DNA from: a virus
Virus record (IMG/VR): IMGVR_UViG_3300035180_001220
Coordinates: 48,304 to 112,303 of that record
Reading direction: 5' to 3' (one strand)
DNA length: 64,000 nt
The position numbers were made by a program, and so were the translations under genes. The notes below the pieces were generated by a model. The model was not told the origin of the DNA. It did not search any database and saw nothing but the letters and a program-made list of their open reading frames with translations. Below are positions 9,369 to 16,577 of this stretch, piece after piece; position 1 is the first letter of the stretch; every line of letters starts with the position of its first letter.

Positions 9369-9398
9369 AAGTCAAAGAACTATGAAAGTCAAAGAACT
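9365..9398 (+). repeat. 17-base perfect tandem duplication at a start codon
   Basis: The unit ATGAAAGTCAAAGAACT occurs twice back to back (9365-9381 and 9382-9398). Only the second ATG opens the 336-residue frame; the first gives a six-codon peptide and then stops, and it overlaps the upstream stop codon as ATGA. A recent slippage duplication probably displaced an originally overlapping start. Confidence 0.85.
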
Positions 9399-10392
9399 AT
9401 TTGAAGCAGTGAAGCGAAAGCCAGGTGATACGTATTCTGATGATGAGCTGAAGGCCCAACAGGATGAAAGACTTAAAAGGAAAACCGCGGCCCAAAGCCA
9501 ACTTATAAATTTGCTAAAAACAAAATGTAAAAAGAACTTTACTGCCTTGGTAAATGGTACGTCATCAATTCTGTATAGATCAACTAACATGCCAAATTAT
9601 GTGAAGCTTGGTGATTATGTGTTTGCAGATATTACAGGAAGAACTGAACCACGCCGTTCAAAGACTGGTAGTAATCTATTCATGAACTATGCATCACAAT
9701 CTCACGATTGGGCTGGATATCCTAAAAGAGAAATTTCAAATTCAGCTACTCCAGATTATTCTGCTGCTAAACAGTTTGGCGGGGTGTGTTGGCTGATTAT
9801 TCCTTACGATGACGTAGGACCATTTGCCAGATGTAAGGGCGATTTCAATTACATAGATTTAGGTGATGGAACAGAAGGTATGATAGACCGGCTTAGCATA
9901 ATTGATAATGTGATCCTCACAGCCCAAAATGTGCTAAAATCTAAGTCGAAAGAGCTAAGAGCATTAGGGCCTAAAATTTTTAGTCTTGTAGATTCTCGTA
10001 TTCTTAAATTTGTTCCAGAACGCCACCGATACTCAATTGAAGAAATAGAGCAGTTATCAGATACCATTGAAAAACTGATATATGAATTTGACGAAATAGG
10101 TTCACAGACTTATAAAGATGTTCGTAACATTGTTAGCTTGAAAGAAGCGCTAGATTATTTCGAAGATGAATTTAACACACGTTCATTGGACGAGTGGCTA
10201 TCAGAACATATTGCCCCTAAAGCGTTAGGAATAAAATTATTCGATTCATATCCTGGGATGAAAATTCCTAAAAATTCTGAAGTCTGGTTTGAAGGTAGCT
10301 ATGTTGCAATTGCAGCAGACCCTGGCGGATATGAGGAGACTGATAAACTTGTATCCTCTGAATGGTTTAAGGGGATAGCAAAACAGGTCTAA
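9382..10392 (+). CDS. ADP-ribosyltransferase-like protein, possibly virion-packaged
   Basis: 336 residues. Segments look like the R-S-E class of ADP-ribosyltransferases as seen in marine T4-like phage proteins: ILYRSTN (Arg66), then DWAGYPKREISNS followed by AAKQFGGVCWLIIP (residues 110-141), and a late SEVWFEG (about 299-305) where the E-x-x-E-type catalytic strand is expected. I infer NAD-dependent modification of host proteins, but the match is from memory of motif style and only moderate. The N terminus MKVKELFEAV has the capsid-targeting look. It follows the nucleotidyltransferase gene directly. Confidence 0.45.
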   Translation: MKVKELFEAVKRKPGDTYSDDELKAQQDERLKRKTAAQSQLINLLKTKCKKNFTALVNGTSSILYRSTNMPNYVKLGDYVFADITGRTEPRRSKTGSNLFMNYASQSHDWAGYPKREISNSATPDYSAAKQFGGVCWLIIPYDDVGPFARCKGDFNYIDLGDGTEGMIDRLSIIDNVILTAQNVLKSKSKELRALGPKIFSLVDSRILKFVPERHRYSIEEIEQLSDTIEKLIYEFDEIGSQTYKDVRNIVSLKEALDYFEDEFNTRSLDEWLSEHIAPKALGIKLFDSYPGMKIPKNSEVWFEGSYVAIAADPGGYEETDKLVSSEWFKGIAKQV

Positions 10393-10398
10393 GATTTC

Positions 10399-10427
10399 TT
10401 GTTATTGAAGCCGTGATAAAATATACA
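10399..10427 (+). promoter_or_regulatory. Possible sigma70-type promoter
   Basis: TTGTTA at 10399-10404 and TATACA at 10422-10427 with a 17-base spacer precede the hydroxymethylase gene (ATG at 10450, AAGGAG ribosome-binding site). Both hexamers match only partly. Confidence 0.3.
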
Positions 10428-10449
10428 TTACAGCTTACAAGGAGCCTAC

Positions 10450-11199
10450 ATGACATTAACAACATCAGACATTCGCGACCTGTTTAAGGCTCGCTTAGCA
10501 GCAAAGCAATTCACGTCAATCAACCGTGAAGCTTCAATGACCAACCTGGTTGGCAACACAACCATTGAAATTGTGGGCGCATCTTTTATTGCTGATGAAG
10601 ATGCTATCTTCGGCGAAGTCAATTGGGATTACGTTGAACGCGAAGAAGCTTGGTATAACTCTTTATCCTGTAATGTAAATGATTTTCCTGGCGGTGCCCC
10701 CGCCATCTGGAAAGCGGTTGCAGATAAGGACGGCTTTATTAACAGCAATTATGGTGCTATTCTTTTTTCTGATTGGAACGGTAATCAATATGAAAACTGT
10801 GTAGCAGAACTAAAGTCTAATCCTGGCTCGCGAAGAGCTACGGCGATTTACAATCGACCGTCAATGTGGAAAGATTACAATCTAAATGGGCGTAGTGATT
10901 TTCTATGCACTAATGCCGTCGGCTATCTTATTAGACAAGATGAGCTTCACGCAGTTGTTCAAATGCGCAGTAATGATGCCTGGGCCGGGTATCGAAATGA
11001 TAGAGCATGGCAGCAGCATATTTTAGAAAAGATGGCCGCAGAACTCTCTGTTGAGCCTGGTAATCTTTATTGGAATGTAACCTCACTCCATGTTTATGCA
11101 CGGAATTATTATCTTGTAGATCACTATTCTAAAACTGGTAAATACCATATTTCTAAAGAAAAATACAAAGAACTTTATCCAGAGTCTGAATATATCTAA
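10450..11199 (+). CDS. Thymidylate-synthase-family deoxycytidylate hydroxymethylase
   Basis: 249 residues of the thymidylate synthase fold. Visible are the phosphate-binding Arg pair in SRRATAIY (128-129), the catalytic Cys153 in SDFLCTN, and QMRSNDAWAGYRNDRAW (171-187), which aligns with QRS-D--LG-PFN-A-Y of ThyA. In this alignment the nucleobase-reading Asn of ThyA becomes Asp184, the change that makes T4 gp42 specific for dCMP. The predicted reaction is dCMP plus methylene-tetrahydrofolate to 5-hydroxymethyl-dCMP. A canonical ThyA is encoded separately at 45837, and a beta-glucosyltransferase that would use the product in DNA is at 16578. Hydroxymethylation of dUMP cannot be excluded. Confidence 0.75.
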   Translation: MTLTTSDIRDLFKARLAAKQFTSINREASMTNLVGNTTIEIVGASFIADEDAIFGEVNWDYVEREEAWYNSLSCNVNDFPGGAPAIWKAVADKDGFINSNYGAILFSDWNGNQYENCVAELKSNPGSRRATAIYNRPSMWKDYNLNGRSDFLCTNAVGYLIRQDELHAVVQMRSNDAWAGYRNDRAWQQHILEKMAAELSVEPGNLYWNVTSLHVYARNYYLVDHYSKTGKYHISKEKYKELYPESEYI

Positions 11200-11226
11200 T
11201 CACGTTTTCGCAGGTACTCGAGAAGA

Positions 11227-11260
11227 GTAGATTGAGACGAGTATTACCGTCTCAATCTAC
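11227..11260. other. Perfect 13-bp hairpin
   Basis: Arms 11227-11239 and 11248-11260 (GTAGATTGAGACG and its complement) enclose an 8-base loop. There is no following T run, so it is not a classic terminator. It lies at the 5' edge of a decayed GIY-YIG frame and could block its translation or stabilise the preceding mRNA. Confidence 0.6.
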
Positions 11261-11513
11261 TGATGAAGACTGCGTAGTTTATTGGATACATGATAGCACG
11301 TGTGTTCGTTCAATAACTGATGAGTATGTTGTCGTAACTACGGTAAAGCGTTATTGAGCACATAAGCTAGAACATCTTAGGTCTGGTAGATTTCCAAAAG
11401 AGGCAGTCATGGATATTATTCGTGACGGTAATATTGCAAGATGTTACCTTTATAGGGATCATCGTGATTGTTTAGCATCCGTTGGCATATTTAAACCTAA
11501 AAAAGAGAAAATA
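11232..11513 (+). pseudogene. Decayed GIY-YIG endonuclease remnant
   Basis: One frame (TTG at 11232) encodes CVVYWIHDSTC, then TDEYVVVTTVKRY, an in-frame TGA at 11355-11357, then AHKLEHLRSGRFPKEAVM and CYLYRDHRDCLASVGIFKP. The order resembles a GIY-YIG domain (YWIH... / GYVGVT...RY / H..G.FP.../ C...E..LRP), with the second glycine replaced and a stop inside. The frame runs without a break into the small gene at 11514, whose own ATG is the likely live start. Function is probably lost. Confidence 0.45.
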
Positions 11514-11711
11514 ATGGAACAAGTCTTCCTATCCCGTCGCAACCTTCTTTTGCTTCTTGATAAGCTTGACAAGAAGAAGCCCGGCGATCCTATTATTGCT
11601 GCATCTATTATCAAACATGACGGGCAAGGTGAGGATTTCAATCAAACAATTCCAATCATCTGCGTAACAGCAGTCGAAGATGAAATTTATTATGGAGCAA
11701 ATCATGTCTGA
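11514..11711 (+). CDS. Small phage protein, first of a tandem pair
   Basis: 65 residues from ATG 11514 (MEQVFLSRRNLLLLLDKL...). Its first 20 and last 15 residues match the next gene (VFLSRRNLL-LL-KLD, then an IVVTA-like strand, then acidic residues and YY), so the two arose by tandem duplication. Family unknown; the size and acidic tail suit a host-binding early protein. The frame continues upstream to 11409 into the GIY-YIG remnant, but the internal ATG fits the paralogue's start. Confidence 0.6.
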   Translation: MEQVFLSRRNLLLLLDKLDKKKPGDPIIAASIIKHDGQGEDFNQTIPIICVTAVEDEIYYGANHV

Positions 11712-11940
11712 TGTTGAACATGTCTTCCTATCTCGCCGTAATCTGTTGACCCTGCTTAACAAGCTAGACCGCAAAGCTACAGGTGATAATTCTACGCTTT
11801 GCACTATCATTAAGAATGATGATGCCCACACCAAGTATCCCCAATCTTGCCCAACAATAGTGGTTACTGCTATTGATGATGACGAGTATTACGACACTCG
11901 CGAAGCAGGCAAAGTTCACCCCCTGGATACACCAAAATGA
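11704..11940 (+). CDS. Small phage protein, second of a tandem pair
   Basis: 78 residues (MSDVEHVFLSRRNLLTLLNKL...). Paralogue of the preceding gene with a longer C-terminal tail ending HPLDTPK. It overlaps the upstream gene by 8 bases and the downstream one by 4 (ATGA), so all three are coupled. Confidence 0.65.
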   Translation: MSDVEHVFLSRRNLLTLLNKLDRKATGDNSTLCTIIKNDDAHTKYPQSCPTIVVTAIDDDEYYDTREAGKVHPLDTPK

Positions 11941-12536
11941 GATTAAAAGAACTCCGTGAAATGGCAGTCAGGAATCCTATGGAAATGAATTTGACGGATT
12001 CTCAGCTTGATGAATTTTCTAAACTGTTATCAACTTCAACGGATGTAAAACAAATAAATGAAAATAAGACAGTGAAGATCAAGCACAGTGATGGTAAAAT
12101 TTACTATTCTCTTTGGCTTAGTGAGATACTTGTTTCCTTTAGCGTATGTTCTTTCATAACTATTGCTGCTAAGAAATATCTTAGTATTTTATTTTCTCAT
12201 ACACTAAAGGAATTTCAGCGAAAAGGTTATTCCCAAGAACTTATTTGGGAATTACATCTAATCATTGAAGAACCAATTTACATCGGCGGATCATTTACAA
12301 CTGCAGGTGAAGGTTCTACAGTCAAACTAGCAAATTATCTTGAAAAGATTAGAAGTATAAAACTAAAGATGATCGATAATAAATCGGGCGAAATTTTGGA
12401 TTATGATAATGGCCTATTAATGAAAAAACCAAAAATTGGGCTATTAATAGAAAGTGCTGGAATGTTTGAAGCATTTACTGATGCTGGCCTTGTAAAATTT
12501 TGGTTGAATGACAATATAGATTTTAGTGAGACATAG
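11937..12536 (+). CDS. Hypothetical protein with GNAT-like features and capsid-tag-like N terminus
   Basis: 199 residues starting MRLKELREMA. The middle (LKEFQRKGYSQELIWELHL, about 97-116) resembles the helix and loop that bind acetyl-CoA in GNAT acetyltransferases (R-x-x-G-x-[GS]), and the layout (small N-terminal tag, beta sheet, GxS-helix, C-terminal ESA...F.....K.W) is similar to the 203-residue gene at 15966, with which it may be paralogous. Acetyltransfer is a weak inference. AT-rich compared with its neighbours. Confidence 0.5.
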   Translation: MRLKELREMAVRNPMEMNLTDSQLDEFSKLLSTSTDVKQINENKTVKIKHSDGKIYYSLWLSEILVSFSVCSFITIAAKKYLSILFSHTLKEFQRKGYSQELIWELHLIIEEPIYIGGSFTTAGEGSTVKLANYLEKIRSIKLKMIDNKSGEILDYDNGLLMKKPKIGLLIESAGMFEAFTDAGLVKFWLNDNIDFSET

Positions 12537-12537
12537 A

Positions 12538-12699
12538 ATGCAAGTTAAAGATCCGCGTAAAGCGCACTTACACATCTCTCTCGTAAAGAGTGTCTTTCGT
12601 GTTTTAGCAGGTGCTGTTATAATGAGCCAGATGTTTTATACTGGTGGTTTGCTTATCATCATTGCTGAAGTTCTTGGCGTCTTGGAAGAGATTGTGTGA
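12538..12699 (+). CDS. Small membrane protein
   Basis: 53 residues. A basic N terminus (MQVKDPRKAH) leads into a hydrophobic segment (VFRVLAGAVIMSQMFYTGG) and a second one (LLIIIAEVLGVLEEIV). It starts one base after the preceding stop. The pattern suggests one or two membrane helices; short proteins of this kind recur in T4-like genomes with unknown role. Confidence 0.55.
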   Translation: MQVKDPRKAHLHISLVKSVFRVLAGAVIMSQMFYTGGLLIIIAEVLGVLEEIV

Positions 12700-12702
12700 C
12701 CT

Positions 12703-12858
12703 GTGAATGTCAAGTCTGTAAAGATATTGCCCCGCAGGAAACGTATTATAATTAATGGAAATGAGGAACAACGCCTCCAAGTTTTCAGCGAGCCGTTTGA
12801 CCGCATTGAAGATGCTGAGACAGATGTAACATACTATAAAGCTATTTTGCATGGCTAA
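12703..12858 (+). CDS. Possible small basic protein
   Basis: 51 codons from GTG 12703 (VNVKSVKILPRRKRIIING...) to TAA 12856-12858. The composition is protein-like (basic patch, then acidic helix), and it begins three bases after the previous stop. The GTG start and lack of a clear ribosome-binding site leave doubt. From 12859 to 13003 no convincing gene is seen; one open frame without a start codon could be gene debris. Confidence 0.35.
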   Translation: MNVKSVKILPRRKRIIINGNEEQRLQVFSEPFDRIEDAETDVTYYKAILHG

Positions 12859-13003
12859 ATGGTAAAGCAATCTTAGAACACTGGCTGAAGCTGTTGATCT
12901 GCACAAACACATCCAAAGTAAAAATTGCTCGGGATAGTGACAGAAAATGCAAGTGGTAGCCAAAGTCTGATGACTTTCAAATTTACAAAGTGGTACTTAT
13001 TAA

Positions 13004-14746
13004 ATGAAATACGAAAAACAAGTTGCTAATGCCTTTGAGCGGTTAGGATTCGTTCCCCGTGCAGGGCAGATGGATGCCGTTAACCAGGTCTTGGTTGCAT
13101 TTGTGGATGAGAACATGCAGAATGTTGTCTTGAATGCTTCTACTGGAACCGGTAAGTCTATCATCGGCGCTGCTGTTGCTGAGGCATTGATTGAGATTCG
13201 TGGTGGGTTGGATTCTGCTACTAAGGCTAGTATCTCATTGACGGCCACAAACGTCCTCGCAAAACAGTATTCCACTACCTTTGAAAAGCTGGGTGGTAAT
13301 GGCAAGTACATACAGATTAAGGGAGCAGGCAATTACGGTTGTTCTGCTTTATCTACTGGTGATGAAGAAGAAAATGCAGAAGCTTGCGCATGGTATACGA
13401 TGGTACAATCTGGTTCTGAGTTTGAAGAAGTAATTAACCAGCATTGCAATAAGTGTGAGTACCTGAAAGTTAAGAAGCTAAAGAACACTACTCGACATCT
13501 TACAACCAACTACTCCTATTTCTTTATTGATCGGATGTACACTGGTAAGTTTGAAGACCGCGATCTACTTATCTGGGATGAAGCTCACCTTGTTAATGAT
13601 CTCTTCTCTGAACATAATGCAATTCACTTCTCACAGAAGCGAGTACAACAAATGGCTCAGGAAATTGCTGATACAGTTCGCCTAACTGATTTGGAAATCT
13701 CTAAAATTCTGACTTCAGTGGCTGCAGACTGTAGCAAGAAGGATAAGATTAACCAAAGCAACTATGAAGCTTACCTTCGTGCCATGCATAAAGTTTATTC
13801 TTATGCTAAGGAACAGGGAACCATTGCTGCTGAAAAAGCATTACGCTCAAATCAAAATGGGCAGTACTCCAAGCTGACACGCTTCACGAAGAAGTATGAA
13901 GGACTTGCTTGTAAGATTGATGACCTCTTCAACTATAACTACGAGCATGTGTTCGAGTATAAGGAAGAAGATAACTCAGTTACGGTGAAGCCTGTATTTG
14001 TTGGTTCAATGACAGAAGCTTTGCAGTGCAGTCCGCATAATCTCTTTATGTCAGCTACTGTAACCGATCAGTTCATGATTAAGACTTTGCACTTGGATGT
14101 TGCGAAGACAAAGTTCATTAAGCTTGAGCCTACATTCCCTAAAGAGAATAAGGAAGTTGTGTTCTTTGATCCGCTATCTTTGAGTTACACCTCTCTTCAG
14201 AATCCCGACACAGTGAAAGCACTTCGAAAGAATGTAGCACGGGTAGTTAGAAAGCACATCGACGATAATGAACGTGGTATCATTCTTACGCCATCATTTA
14301 AGCTACAAGCCGAATTGGTTGCAGAAATTACTCCTCTTGCTAGAGCAGGCAGGATGAAATTGTTCGAGCATGTACAGGGCACTAAGCTTGAAGCTACTCT
14401 AACAGCATTCAAAGAATATAAGGGAGAACTCCCTGCTATTCTTGTATCACCTTCTATGTTTGAAGGTATTGACTTACCTGGAGACCTATCACGGTTTCAG
14501 ATTTTAGTTAAGGCTCCATTCCCATCTCTGGGTGATAAGAGAATGAAGTTCATTCTAGACCACCACAAAGACATTTACGAGATAATTACGATCATGAAAT
14601 GCGTGCAAGGCGCTGGCCGAAGTGTAAGATCGATAGATGATCACGCAGTTACATATATCCTAGATTTAAATGGGCAAAGAATTTGGGGATCACCAGCAAA
14701 CATATGGAAAAACGAATTCAATACCCGATATACTAAATTCTTATGA
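13004..14746 (+). CDS. XPD/DinG-like superfamily 2 DNA helicase with iron-sulfur cysteines
   Basis: 580 residues. Walker A ASTGTGKS (45-52), DEAH box WDEAH (191-195), motif III MSATVTD, and C-terminal helicase motifs SPSMFEGIDLPG and QGAGRSVRS. Four cysteines at 113, 128, 148 and 151 are spaced like the 4Fe-4S cluster of Rad3/XPD and DinG. The predicted role is 5'-3' DNA unwinding in replication, repair or recombination. It opens the metabolic run and overlaps the next gene by 4 bases. Confidence 0.88.
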   Translation: MKYEKQVANAFERLGFVPRAGQMDAVNQVLVAFVDENMQNVVLNASTGTGKSIIGAAVAEALIEIRGGLDSATKASISLTATNVLAKQYSTTFEKLGGNGKYIQIKGAGNYGCSALSTGDEEENAEACAWYTMVQSGSEFEEVINQHCNKCEYLKVKKLKNTTRHLTTNYSYFFIDRMYTGKFEDRDLLIWDEAHLVNDLFSEHNAIHFSQKRVQQMAQEIADTVRLTDLEISKILTSVAADCSKKDKINQSNYEAYLRAMHKVYSYAKEQGTIAAEKALRSNQNGQYSKLTRFTKKYEGLACKIDDLFNYNYEHVFEYKEEDNSVTVKPVFVGSMTEALQCSPHNLFMSATVTDQFMIKTLHLDVAKTKFIKLEPTFPKENKEVVFFDPLSLSYTSLQNPDTVKALRKNVARVVRKHIDDNERGIILTPSFKLQAELVAEITPLARAGRMKLFEHVQGTKLEATLTAFKEYKGELPAILVSPSMFEGIDLPGDLSRFQILVKAPFPSLGDKRMKFILDHHKDIYEIITIMKCVQGAGRSVRSIDDHAVTYILDLNGQRIWGSPANIWKNEFNTRYTKFL

Positions 14747-14979
14747 ACATCGAACAACTAAAAGAATATTTTGCAGAACAAATCAGCCGTGGTATCACTA
14801 ATCTATTCTTCATGACACAGGAAGTTCATCCTGCTAATAAAGATGAATGGTGCGTGAGGGTTATCCCAGCGGCTGAGCTCGCAGAACTGGTTCCACATCT
14901 GCAGGATTATACATACTACCGTAATACGAATCACTGCCCACATTTTTACAAGTGTCAAGTCAGGTTGAGCTTTACATAG
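14743..14979 (+). CDS. Hypothetical protein
   Basis: 78 residues (MNIEQLKEYFAEQISRGIT...). Paralogous in outline to the 65-residue gene at 32313: both start with M-x-x-x-x-LK--F--QI--G-T-L-F, then a short strand, then an EL-P-L helix. Function unknown. Start overlaps the helicase stop. Confidence 0.6.
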   Translation: MNIEQLKEYFAEQISRGITNLFFMTQEVHPANKDEWCVRVIPAAELAELVPHLQDYTYYRNTNHCPHFYKCQVRLSFT

Positions 14980-14998
14980 GCAAGTTGCGTGTTATAAT
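14971..14998 (+). promoter_or_regulatory. sigma70-type promoter
   Basis: TTTACA (14971-14976), 16-base spacer, TATAAT (14993-14998), followed 22 bases later by AAAGGAG and the ATG at 15028. A good early promoter by eye, without the long conserved upstream sequence of the 28-39 kb promoter family. Confidence 0.6.
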
Positions 14999-15027
14999 AA
15001 ATTTTATCTTATTTTAAAGGAGACGTA

Positions 15028-15342
15028 ATGTCCAAAAAGTTGAAGTATAAAGAAGACAAGTGTATCTATCGTTTGAACCTCACTCATACTGAAGTTGAAC
15101 TAATTGCGGCCTTAGTGCAGCAGGTTCGTCTTGGCAGTGGTGACATCTATAAAGAAGTTGCATTTAATCTGTGCGAGTTATTTGGTAGCACAGAAGACTT
15201 TAATTGTTCTGTTTTGGATTCACACATCACTGTTGGATCTTCCATTGATAAGGGAGGGTATACGACTATTGAAGTCGAGGAAGCTGCATTCCAAGGTATG
15301 GGATGCCAAGGTTGCTGCTCAGGATGCAGTTGTGGCGATTGA
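15028..15342 (+). CDS. Hypothetical protein with cysteine-rich tail
   Basis: 104 residues. N-terminal helical part (THTEVELIAALVQQVRLGSGDIYKEVAFNLCELF) and a C-terminal tail GCQGCCSGCSCGD with five Cys in 13 residues, suggesting metal binding or disulfide chemistry. The helical part looks like small phage proteins of unknown role. Good AAAGGAG ribosome-binding site. Confidence 0.6.
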   Translation: MSKKLKYKEDKCIYRLNLTHTEVELIAALVQQVRLGSGDIYKEVAFNLCELFGSTEDFNCSVLDSHITVGSSIDKGGYTTIEVEEAAFQGMGCQGCCSGCSCGD

Positions 15343-15396
15343 TAGTTATCATAACCTTCTATAAATTGACCCATCTAAAATAGATAGAGTAAAAGT

Positions 15397-15969
15397 ATGA
15401 CAATAAATGCTATCCTCGTGGAGGGTTTGGACAGATTGGGCAAGAGTACATTAGTAGAAAGTATTCAACAAGAGCTCGGATATTTCCAAGTCATTCATTT
15501 TGGGAAGCCACAACACTTGAAGTTCTATGAGCAAAAAGACAACAATGGATTTGTTTCGACTGGGGAGAGCGCGTATCTTTACCAGCACGCCTCATTCGAC
15601 AACATGTTCAGAATCCTTAATTCAACAGCAAGAGTTATCTTTGATCGAGCACATCTCGGAGAATGCGTCTACTCACCAATTTATCGCAACTATTCTGGTG
15701 ATTACGTGTATGATCTTGAGTGCTATCATGGCATGGATCATAATGACTCTACCAAACTCATACTCTTGGTAGAGAATATGTCTATCTCTGAACACTTTGT
15801 TGACGATGGTTTATCCTTCGACATTACAAAGCGTCAGCAAGAGCAAGACCTTTTCGAAGAAGCGTTTCATAAATCAATCATTAAGAACAAACAGATCATC
15901 TGTGTAACAGACCCTGCAACGGGCAAGTTCCGCTCTAAAGAAGACATTCTAAAAGAAGCTTTACAATGA
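15397..15969 (+). CDS. Deoxynucleotide (thymidylate-kinase-like) kinase
   Basis: 190 residues. Walker A EGLDRLGKST (9-18), a FDRAHLGECVY segment matching the DR(Y/H) substrate loop of dNMP/dN kinases, and a C-terminal helix ending KEDILKEAL. Predicted to phosphorylate a deoxynucleotide, possibly the modified one made by the hydroxymethylase. The exact substrate is not readable. ATGA overlap with the next gene. Confidence 0.7.
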   Translation: MTINAILVEGLDRLGKSTLVESIQQELGYFQVIHFGKPQHLKFYEQKDNNGFVSTGESAYLYQHASFDNMFRILNSTARVIFDRAHLGECVYSPIYRNYSGDYVYDLECYHGMDHNDSTKLILLVENMSISEHFVDDGLSFDITKRQQEQDLFEEAFHKSIIKNKQIICVTDPATGKFRSKEDILKEALQ

Positions 15970-16577
15970 AATTGAATGAAATTTTACGTGTAGCTTCTTT
16001 ATCCGATTTAGAATCAAAAATTAAACTCAGCCAAGAACAGATTAATAATGCTAAAAGTTTAGGCTTTATGGCACATAGTTTTGAAGTGTTTGAAATTAAT
16101 GGTGAAGTCGGGGGACTGAAAGTATTTTATGCGAAAAAGGAAGAGAATATTATTGGTCAGTTAGCTCTTGAAAAAACTGAAATTTGCAAAATTAGTGGGT
16201 ATATCTGTAGACGTTCATATATTATTCCATCAGAAGAAAAAAAAGGATATGGTTCAGATTTTTATGTCTTCATAAGAAAATATCTCAAGTCACCAATGTT
16301 TGCCATGTTCAGTGATGAATCGCAAACACCTGATGGAATAAACCTGTGGAAATCTTTAAGCAAAAGATTTGATGTTAAAGTGTTAAACATTCAGACTGGC
16401 GAAATAAAATCCCGAAAAGATGTTAATGATGATATAATATACACTAATGATGCTGACAAATCAGCAGATTTTATGCTAATGATTGAATCTGCCAAAGCAT
16501 TTGCTATCCCCACACAGTCGTATATTAAGGGAAGCATCTTAACACCATATGCATTATTTGAAGATGGAGATTATTAA
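15966..16577 (+). CDS. GNAT-like acetyltransferase, possible capsid-tagged protein
   Basis: 203 residues starting MKLNEILRVASL. The strand-loop-helix RSYIIPSEEKKGYGSDFYVFI (about 84-104) resembles the GNAT V-x-P-x-x-x-x-x-G-x-G signature for acetyl-CoA, preceded by strands (GGLKVFYAK, IIGQLALE) in the expected order. Paralogue-like to the gene at 11937. The N terminus resembles the set of capsid-targeting-like peptides. AT-rich; it sits between two nucleotide-metabolism genes and looks inserted there. Confidence 0.5.
   Translation: MKLNEILRVASLSDLESKIKLSQEQINNAKSLGFMAHSFEVFEINGEVGGLKVFYAKKEENIIGQLALEKTEICKISGYICRRSYIIPSEEKKGYGSDFYVFIRKYLKSPMFAMFSDESQTPDGINLWKSLSKRFDVKVLNIQTGEIKSRKDVNDDIIYTNDADKSADFMLMIESAKAFAIPTQSYIKGSILTPYALFEDGDY

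Noticed and set aside
9460-9590. Minus-strand frame with a possible signal-like hydrophobic start (9372-9590)
   Set aside because: Opposite a gene with coherent motifs and no minus-strand promoter or ribosome-binding site.
12604-12963. 119-codon minus-strand frame
   Set aside because: Low-complexity Cys/Leu text opposite plausible plus-strand small genes; no ribosome-binding site.
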